Source: JBLNBU01 sp050260215 (lineage in GTDB: Bacteria; Pseudomonadota; Alphaproteobacteria; Rhodospirillales; Magnetospirillaceae). Taken from it: a stretch of DNA of 11,935 nucleotides. The notes beneath the pieces were generated by a model. That model did not search any database and was not told the origin of the DNA. It saw only the letters and a program-made list of their open reading frames with translations. The stretch is from contig JBLNBU010000008.1 in NCBI GenBank assembly GCA_050260215.1, positions 1 to 11,935 of the forward strand, written 5' to 3'. Each line of letters begins with the position of its first letter. Positions within the stretch are counted from its first letter, which is position 1. Positions 7,224 to 11,935 of the stretch are shown here, piece by piece. A program made the position numbers and the translations under genes.

Positions 7224-7987
7224 TGGCGGTCTTCGACGCCTATGCCGCCTGCTACGACCTGCTCAACCACGGCAAGGACTATGCCGGCGAGGCGGCCTAT
7301 GTGGAGCGCCTGGCCCGCCGCGTCGCCCCCCATGCCGCCTCGTTGCTGGAGCTGGGCTGCGGGACCGGCGGCCACGCCGAACATCTGGCGGCGCGCGGCT
7401 GGACGGTGACCGGCGCCGACCTGTCGCCCGGCATGCTGGACCGCGCCCGCACCCGCCAGGCCGCCCTGGCGCCCGAGATCGGCGCCAGGATCGACTTTTG
7501 CCAGGGCGACGCCCGCAGCCTGAGGCTGGCGCGCTCCTTCGACGTGGTGGCGTCGCTGTTCCATGTGGTCTGCTACCAGTCCACCGATGCCGACCTCGAG
7601 GCGGTGTTCCGCACCGCCGCCGCCCACCTGGCCCCCGGCGGGGTCTTCATCTTCGACGTCTGGTACGGCCCGGCCGTGCTCACCGACCGTCCGACGGTCC
7701 GCGAACGCCGCGCCGAGGGCGACGGCACCACGGTGGTGCGCACCACCACCCCGCGCATGGACCCGCGGCGCAACCTGGTCGACGTCGACTTCCATTTCCG
7801 CGTCGAGACCGGCACCCGGGTGGTCGAGTTCGACGAGACCCATCGCATGCGATACCTGTTCGAACCCGAGCTCGAGCGCCTCGCCGCGGGCGCCGGCATC
7901 ATCCTGGTCGACGCCTTCGCCTGGGGCGAAGATCGCCCGCCGGGCCTGGATACCTGGAACGCCGGCTTCGTCGGACGCCTGGCTTGA
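7223..7987 (+). CDS. Class I SAM-dependent methyltransferase, likely sugar N-methyltransferase
   Basis: This 254-residue protein opens with VFDAYAACYDLLNHGKDYAGEA, an N-terminus closely resembling macrolide amino-sugar N-methyltransferases such as TylM1 and DesVI (Y-D-x-x-y-x-x-K-D-Y). SAM motif I is LLELGCGTGGHAEHLA (residues 41-56), the acidic residue contacting the ribose is D66 in VTGADLSPGMLDRAR, and the later motifs are FDVVASLFHV and HLAPGGVFIFDVWYG. Because it directly follows a sugar aminotransferase, methylation of the newly made amino group on the nucleotide sugar is the best guess. O-methylation, or action on another substrate, cannot be excluded. It starts at ATG 7223 (TGATG overlap). 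Confidence 0.88.
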   Translation: MAVFDAYAACYDLLNHGKDYAGEAAYVERLARRVAPHAASLLELGCGTGGHAEHLAARGWTVTGADLSPGMLDRARTRQAALAPEIGARIDFCQGDARSLRLARSFDVVASLFHVVCYQSTDADLEAVFRTAAAHLAPGGVFIFDVWYGPAVLTDRPTVRERRAEGDGTTVVRTTTPRMDPRRNLVDVDFHFRVETGTRVVEFDETHRMRYLFEPELERLAAGAGIILVDAFAWGEDRPPGLDTWNAGFVGRLA

Positions 7988-8018
7988 CCGGCGCCGAGCG
8001 GTGACGATACCTTCCGCC

Positions 8019-9236
8019 ATGCTCAGCCCCTTCGCCCCCTTGCCGCTTCGCGCCCAGGCCATCGTCGTGGCCGTGGCCGCGATCGGGCCGGTGGCCATGT
8101 TCGCCAACCACGGCATGGTGGTGATCCTGATCGCCGCCGCCCTGCTGACCCTTGTCGACCCGGCGACGCGGCGCCAGCTGGCGTCGCGGCGATCCGCCGC
8201 CCTGACGGTGGCCGCAATGGTCGGACCGCTGATGGCCTGGGCTGCCGCGTCCTACTGGTGGACGTTCCAGCCCGAGCACTCCCTTGAAGTGGCGGCCTAT
8301 CGCAGCGCCCTGTTCGTCGCCCTGGCGGTGGTCGCCGGCGCGGCCGCGTCGCTGACCGCGGACGAGGCCAGGCGCATGGCGGCATGGCTGGTTCCCGCCG
8401 GTTTCGTGCTGCCGCTCGTGCTGGGGTTCGAGCTTGCGACCGACGGGTTCGTCGTCAAGCACCTCCACCACTACCGCCCGGGCGGCAACGACCATCTGGC
8501 CACCACCTACCCTGCCGGGTCGATCACCGCCATCATGGCCTGGCCCCTCGCCGTCGCGGCGTGGGCACGCTGGGGGTGGCGCGGGGTCGCAGCCGTCATC
8601 GCCGCGTCCCTGGTGGTGATCCTGTTCGGCCATTCCTCGGCGCCCAAGCTCGCCATCCTGGCGTCGCTGGGCGTTGCCGTCCTGGCCCTGGCGGCACCGC
8701 GACGGGTGGCGCTGGGGTTTGCGGTGGTGCTGGTGGTGGCCATGGCGGTGCTGCCCTTCGTGCTGCCGCCGTTCCTGGTCGACGATGGCAGCCACTTCCG
8801 CGACGTGCCGTGGAACCTTCGCCACCGCCTCTACATCTGGCAGTTCGTCACCCAGCGCATTGCCGATCATCCGGTGCTCGGCTGGGGCATGGACACCTAG
8901 CGCATCATCCCCGGCGGCCATGCCAAGGTCCTGGCGATCATGGACGCCGAAGTGCTGCCGCTGCATCCGCACGACTTCATCCTGCAGGTCTGGCTGGAGC
9001 TGGGCGGGGTCGGAGCCACGCTGCTGGCGGTGGCGATCCTGGGCACCTTGTGGCTAGCCGCCCGCCGCCCCGACCGCCGCGTCGCCGCCATGCTGGTGGC
9101 CGGCGTCGCCACCTGGGTGATCCTGCACGCCACCAGCCACGGCCTGTGGCAAAGCTGGTGGCTGTCGACCGCCGGACTGGCGATCATGGTCGCCGTGGCC
9201 GGCGCCGCCGCCGCCAAAGCAGACGCGCCGCGATGA
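8019..9236 (+). pseudogene. O-antigen ligase/polymerase family membrane protein, interrupted by in-frame TAG
   Basis: Reading through one TAG, this is a 405-codon frame for a multi-helix membrane protein of the Wzy_C/WaaL superfamily. The stop is codon 294 (8898-8900). Before it the sequence runs DHPVLGWGMDT; after it comes RIIPGGHAKVL, then LPLHPHDFILQVWLELGGVG. This is the conserved block of the family, with the histidine-rich 'HPH' loop and a final pair of helices (about residues 325-342 and 354-389). The truncated product would have 293 residues and lack the HPH loop and last helices, so it should be inactive. Changing the middle base of the stop to C gives Ser, a common residue at this place (GWG…SSR.IPGG). 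Either the gene is freshly broken, the base is a sequencing error, or the stop is read through. ATG 8940 is an internal codon. The start ATG 8019 lacks a clear ribosome site; GTG 8001 is an in-frame alternative. The end overlaps the next gene (ATGA). Confidence 0.88.
8898..8900 (+). other. In-frame amber stop codon inside the ligase/polymerase gene
   Basis: TAG sits in the same frame as 879 coding bases before it and 333 coding bases after it, up to the TGA at 9234-9236. The base after the TAG is C, a context often associated with weaker termination. One C-to-A change at 8899 from TCG explains it. Confidence 0.9.
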
Positions 9237-10054
9237 GGATATCGCTGGTCACCCCCTGCCTGAACCAGGCCTCGTTCATCCGCGCCACCCTGGATTCGGT
9301 GCTGAACCAGAACCATGACGGGTTGGAGTACGTGGTCGTCGACGGCGGCTCGACCGACGGCACGCTTGCGGTGCTGGACGACTACCAGGACAGCCTGGCC
9401 GCCCTGGTGGTCGAGCCCGACGGCGGCATGTACGAAGCCGTGGCCAAGGGCTTCGCCAAGTCGAGCGGCGAGGTGATGGGGTGGATCAACGCCGACGACA
9501 TCCACTTGCCGTGGACCTTGTCGGTGGTGGCCGAGGTCTTCGCCTCGTTCCCCGAGGTCGAGTGGATCACCTCGCTGCATCCGCTGGCCATGGACGAGCG
9601 CGGCCGGGTGGTGCGCGGCCGGTCGCGCCGGCGCGGCTTTTCCGCGGCCGAGTACCTGGCCGGCGGCTACTTTCCCGCCCCGGAGCGCCCGGGCGCCCTG
9701 TGGATCCAGCAGGAGTCCACCTTCTGGCGGCGCAGCCTGTGGGAGCGGGCGGGCGGCTTCGACCCCGACCTGAAGGCGGCGGGCGACTTCGCCCTGTGGG
9801 GACGCTTCTTCGCCCAGGCCCGGCTGGTCGGCGTCGACACCCCCCTGGCCGCCTTCCGCCGCCGCGCCGGGCAGCTCAGCCGCTCGGGTCGCTACGAGGC
9901 CGAGGCGGCGGCCGCCTTGAAGCGCCTTGGCGGCAGGCCGCGCGGCGCGGTCGGCGGATGGCTGGCCTGGGCGGCCGAGCGCTTCACCACCGCCGGCGGC
10001 GGCCAGGTCTGCCGCTGGGACTGGGACGCCGGGCGCTGGCGGCTGGACGGTTGA
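9233..10054 (+). CDS. GT2 family glycosyltransferase
   Basis: This 273-residue protein begins MRISLVTPCLNQASFIRATL and continues with the nucleotide-binding VVVDGGSTDGT (residues 34-44) and a metal-site run GWINADDI (N86, D88, D89). This NADD form of the DxD motif is frequent in GT2 enzymes of the WcaA-like group. Residues 157-176 carry WIQQESTFWRRSLWERAGGF, the acceptor-side signature of the same group, and DFALWGRF follows at 185-192. The C-terminus from about residue 220 is alanine/arginine-rich and less conserved. It has no membrane helix, so it acts at the cytoplasmic face, adding a sugar to a lipid-linked repeat unit. The start overlaps the stop of the broken ligase gene by 4 bp and has no separate ribosome binding site, so its translation may depend on ribosomes finishing that gene. 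Confidence 0.93.
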   Translation: MRISLVTPCLNQASFIRATLDSVLNQNHDGLEYVVVDGGSTDGTLAVLDDYQDSLAALVVEPDGGMYEAVAKGFAKSSGEVMGWINADDIHLPWTLSVVAEVFASFPEVEWITSLHPLAMDERGRVVRGRSRRRGFSAAEYLAGGYFPAPERPGALWIQQESTFWRRSLWERAGGFDPDLKAAGDFALWGRFFAQARLVGVDTPLAAFRRRAGQLSRSGRYEAEAAAALKRLGGRPRGAVGGWLAWAAERFTTAGGGQVCRWDWDAGRWRLDG

Positions 10055-10095
10055 TTCCGCCTGGCCGCTCGGTCACTCTGTCGCGCGAGCCGGAC

Positions 10096-10101
10096 GAGGG
10101 G
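10096..10101 (+). promoter_or_regulatory. Strong ribosome binding site for the GT2 gene at 10111
   Basis: GAGGGG lies nine bases before ATG 10111. It is the best Shine-Dalgarno match in the window and fixes the start; ATG 10103 is out of frame. Confidence 0.6.
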
Positions 10102-10110
10102 AATGGCACC

Positions 10111-11034
10111 ATGACGGATACGGGGGATTGGGGCGGCGTCGCCGTCATCCTGCCCTGCTACAACGAAGAGATCGCGGTCGCCGGCGTGGTGGCCGCCTTC
10201 CGCGCGGCCCTGCCCGGCGCCCAGGTGGTGGTGTTCGACAACGCCAGCTCCGACGACACCGCGGCCCGCGCCCGCGCCGCCGGCGCCACCGTGATCGCCG
10301 AGCCCCAGCGCGGCAAGGGCTGCGTCATCCGCCGCGCCTTTGCCGAGATCGACGCCCGCGTCTACGTGATGGCCGATGGCGACGGCACCTACGACGCCGC
10401 ACGCGCGCCCGAACTGATCCGCCTGCTCGAAGACCAGCGCCTGGACATGGTCGTCGGCACCCGGGTGGCGAAGGACCCCCAGGCCTATCCGTTCGGCCAC
10501 CGCTTCGGCAACGAAAGCTTCAACCGTGTCGTCCGCCTGGTGTTCGGCCGCGGCTTCAGCGACATCTTCTCGGGCTATCGGGTGATGTCGCGGCGCTTCG
10601 TCAAGTCGTTCCCGGCCTTGTCCGACGGCTTCGAGATCGAGACCGAACTGTCGGTGCACGCGCTGCAACTGCGCCTACCCACCGCCGAGGTGCCGACCGC
10701 CTATTTCGGCCGCCCCCAGGGCAGCGAAAGCAAGCTGAAGACCTGGGAGGACGGGCTGCGCATCCTGTGGACGGTGGTGATGCTGACCAAGCAGTTCCGC
10801 CCCTTCACCCTGTTCTCGGCCATCGCCGGGCTGCTGTGCCTGCTATCGCTGGCGCTGGGCCTGCCCCTGGTGACCGAGTTCCTGGAGACCGGGCTGGTCC
10901 CGCGCTTCCCCACCGCCATCCTGGCCACCGGCATCATGCTGATGGCGGCGCTGAGCTTCCTGGCGGGGCTGATCCTGCACAGCCTGGGGGTGTCCCAGGC
11001 CGAGATCAAGCGGCTGCACTACCTGCGTCTGTAA
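10111..11034 (+). CDS. Membrane-anchored GT2 polyprenyl-phosphate glycosyltransferase
   Basis: This 307-residue protein has a GT-A domain at residues 8-205: VAVILPCYNEEIAVAGVV, VVVFDNASSDDT, QRGKGCVIRRAF, and the metal-binding DGDGTYD with D89 and D91. Later come SDIFSGYRVMSRRFVKSFP (150-168) and DGFEIETELSVHAL (172-185), which are typical of the DPM1/GtrB-type subfamily. Two helices at about 233-254 and 268-292 anchor it to the inner membrane. Such enzymes transfer a sugar from a nucleotide donor to polyprenyl phosphate, supplying GT-C transferases on the outer face. A GT-C-like protein is encoded convergently next door, and another lies at 3295-4890. A 56-bp gap with no visible feature other than the ribosome site precedes it. 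Its last 16 bases overlap the end of the minus-strand gene. Confidence 0.93.
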   Translation: MTDTGDWGGVAVILPCYNEEIAVAGVVAAFRAALPGAQVVVFDNASSDDTAARARAAGATVIAEPQRGKGCVIRRAFAEIDARVYVMADGDGTYDAARAPELIRLLEDQRLDMVVGTRVAKDPQAYPFGHRFGNESFNRVVRLVFGRGFSDIFSGYRVMSRRFVKSFPALSDGFEIETELSVHALQLRLPTAEVPTAYFGRPQGSESKLKTWEDGLRILWTVVMLTKQFRPFTLFSAIAGLLCLLSLALGLPLVTEFLETGLVPRFPTAILATGIMLMAALSFLAGLILHSLGVSQAEIKRLHYLRL

Positions 11035-11935
11035 GCGGCGCGAGCCATCGCCACGCCCCAGCCCATCCACAGGGCGAACAGCATCCCCAGCCACAGGCCG
11101 ACCACGGGCGGCTGGCGGGCCTCGAGGTTCTTGCCGCGCATCTTGTTGACCCAGCCGACCATGCCGTCCTTCAGGGCCACGTCCCAGGCCTTGGCCGAGA
11201 ACGTTTCGCGCGCCAGGTTGGGGACGAAGTCGGGAGCGGTCTCGGTCTCGACCCCCAGCGGGCTGATGCCCCAGTGGTAGCTGAGCCCCGGCGTCTTGGT
11301 GAACAGCAGGAAGCCCACCACCGCCACCGTCCCCAGCCCGGCCAGCGCCGCCGCCACCGTGCGGCGCGCCACCGCCCCTGCGGTCGGCCACCAGGCGCAC
11401 AGCGAGACGAAGCCCAGCGGGAACAGCGGCAGCAGATAGCGCCAGCCCCAGGAATGGCCGGTGTTGCGCCACATCAGGGTCACTGCCAGCCCGGTCAGGA
11501 CATAAAGGCCCAGCAGGCCTGCGGTCGCCAGGCGCAGCGACATGGCGGCACGCGCGCGCAGGACCACCGCCAGGCCCAGAAGCGGACCGATCACCGCCAG
11601 CGGATCGGTCCACAGCAGGCCGAATTCCCCGCCGAATGCCACCAGGCGCGCCTGCGGCAGCAATTGCGCCAGCAGCACCAGGAAGGCCTGCGCGCCCTCG
11701 GCATTGGTGGGCATCGGCACCCCGCCTCCGTGGGTGCCGTGCAGCGCCTTGATGTCGGGCACGGGTGCGCCATAAAGCGCGAAATGCATGGGCAGCAGGA
11801 AGACCAGCGCTGCCAGGCAGGCGGCCATGGATGCCAGCGCGGCGACGGCGGCTGCGCGGGGCGAGGGCGTACCGCGCGCCAGCGCCGGCAGCAGCAGGGC
11901 CAGCGCCGGCAGCGCCAGCACGTTGAGATCGTTGA
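11019..11935 (-). CDS. Multi-pass membrane protein, GT-C-like, C-terminal part (N-terminus beyond the right edge)
   Basis: On the minus strand the frame is open from the right edge (reading …NDLNVLALPALALLLPAL) to TAG 11021-11019, giving about 305 visible residues. The GTG at 11921 is not a convincing start because the frame continues upstream and the protein already begins inside a membrane helix. Several helices are visible, with a conserved-looking run MWRNTGHSWGWRYLLPLFPLG. This resembles the 'G-x-RYLLPLLP' segment of large GT-C-type membrane proteins that use polyprenyl-phosphate sugars. A last helix (VVGLWLGMLFALWMGWGVAMA) precedes the arginine-rich end AYRRR. It points against all other genes, so it has its own promoter outside the window. 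It may use the product of the convergent GT2 gene. The exact family was not recognised. Confidence 0.8.
   Translation of the reverse strand, partial: NDLNVLALPALALLLPALARGTPSPRAAAVAALASMAACLAALVFLLPMHFALYGAPVPDIKALHGTHGGGVPMPTNAEGAQAFLVLLAQLLPQARLVAFGGEFGLLWTDPLAVIGPLLGLAVVLRARAAMSLRLATAGLLGLYVLTGLAVTLMWRNTGHSWGWRYLLPLFPLGFVSLCAWWPTAGAVARRTVAAALAGLGTVAVVGFLLFTKTPGLSYHWGISPLGVETETAPDFVPNLARETFSAKAWDVALKDGMVGWVNKMRGKNLEARQPPVVGLWLGMLFALWMGWGVAMARAAYRRR

Noticed and set aside
8940..9236. Separate 98-codon gene after the amber stop
   Set aside because: Its sequence is the continuation of the ligase/polymerase family block and has no ribosome binding site of its own.

Overview
The window is very GC-rich, and its genes are packed end to end with start/stop overlaps. 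Base composition, codon use and the protein families suggest an alphaproteobacterium, possibly of the Rhodospirillaceae/Magnetospirillum type. That placement is inference; no taxonomic marker gene is present. The whole window is part of a surface-polysaccharide (O-antigen, capsule or exopolysaccharide) biosynthesis locus.

Layout, left to right. (1) 1-438: the C-terminal end of a GT-B glycosyltransferase. (2) 435-1796: a complete glycosyltransferase of the GT4 type with a cysteine-rich insert. (3) 1823-3304: a B12-binding-domain radical SAM enzyme, possibly with its own promoter. (4) 3295-4890: a multi-pass membrane protein resembling GT-C transferases. (5) 4911-5603: a soluble GT2 enzyme like polyprenyl-phosphate mannose synthase. 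(6) 5662-6093: a small single-domain cupin. (7) 6090-7223: a DegT/DnrJ/EryC1/StrS sugar aminotransferase. (8) 7223-7987: a class I SAM methyltransferase resembling amino-sugar N-methyltransferases. (9) 8019-9236: an O-antigen ligase/polymerase family membrane protein broken by an in-frame TAG at 8898-8900. (10) 9233-10054: a GT2 glycosyltransferase. (11) 10111-11034: a GT2 polyprenyl-phosphate glycosyltransferase with two C-terminal membrane helices. (12) 11019 to beyond the right edge, minus strand: a GT-C-like multi-pass membrane protein whose 3' end overlaps gene 11.

How they may work together (inference). Genes 6-8 form a tightly coupled cassette that could convert a nucleotide-linked keto-sugar to an amino sugar and methylate it. 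The GT4 and GT2 enzymes (1, 2, 10) would assemble the repeat unit. The polyprenyl-phosphate sugar synthases (5, 11) would charge a lipid carrier for the membrane transferases (4, 12). Gene 9 would polymerise the glycan or ligate it to its acceptor. The radical SAM enzyme is the least predictable member. No initiating sugar-phosphate transferase, flippase or sugar-nucleotide dehydratase is visible here, so the locus must extend beyond the window or borrow these from elsewhere.

The most notable observation is the single nonsense codon in gene 9. The frame on both sides is well conserved, and one base change (TAG to TCG) would restore the typical family sequence. No RNA genes, insertion sequences, CRISPR arrays or clear terminators were found, and no intergenic stretch exceeds about 60 bases.
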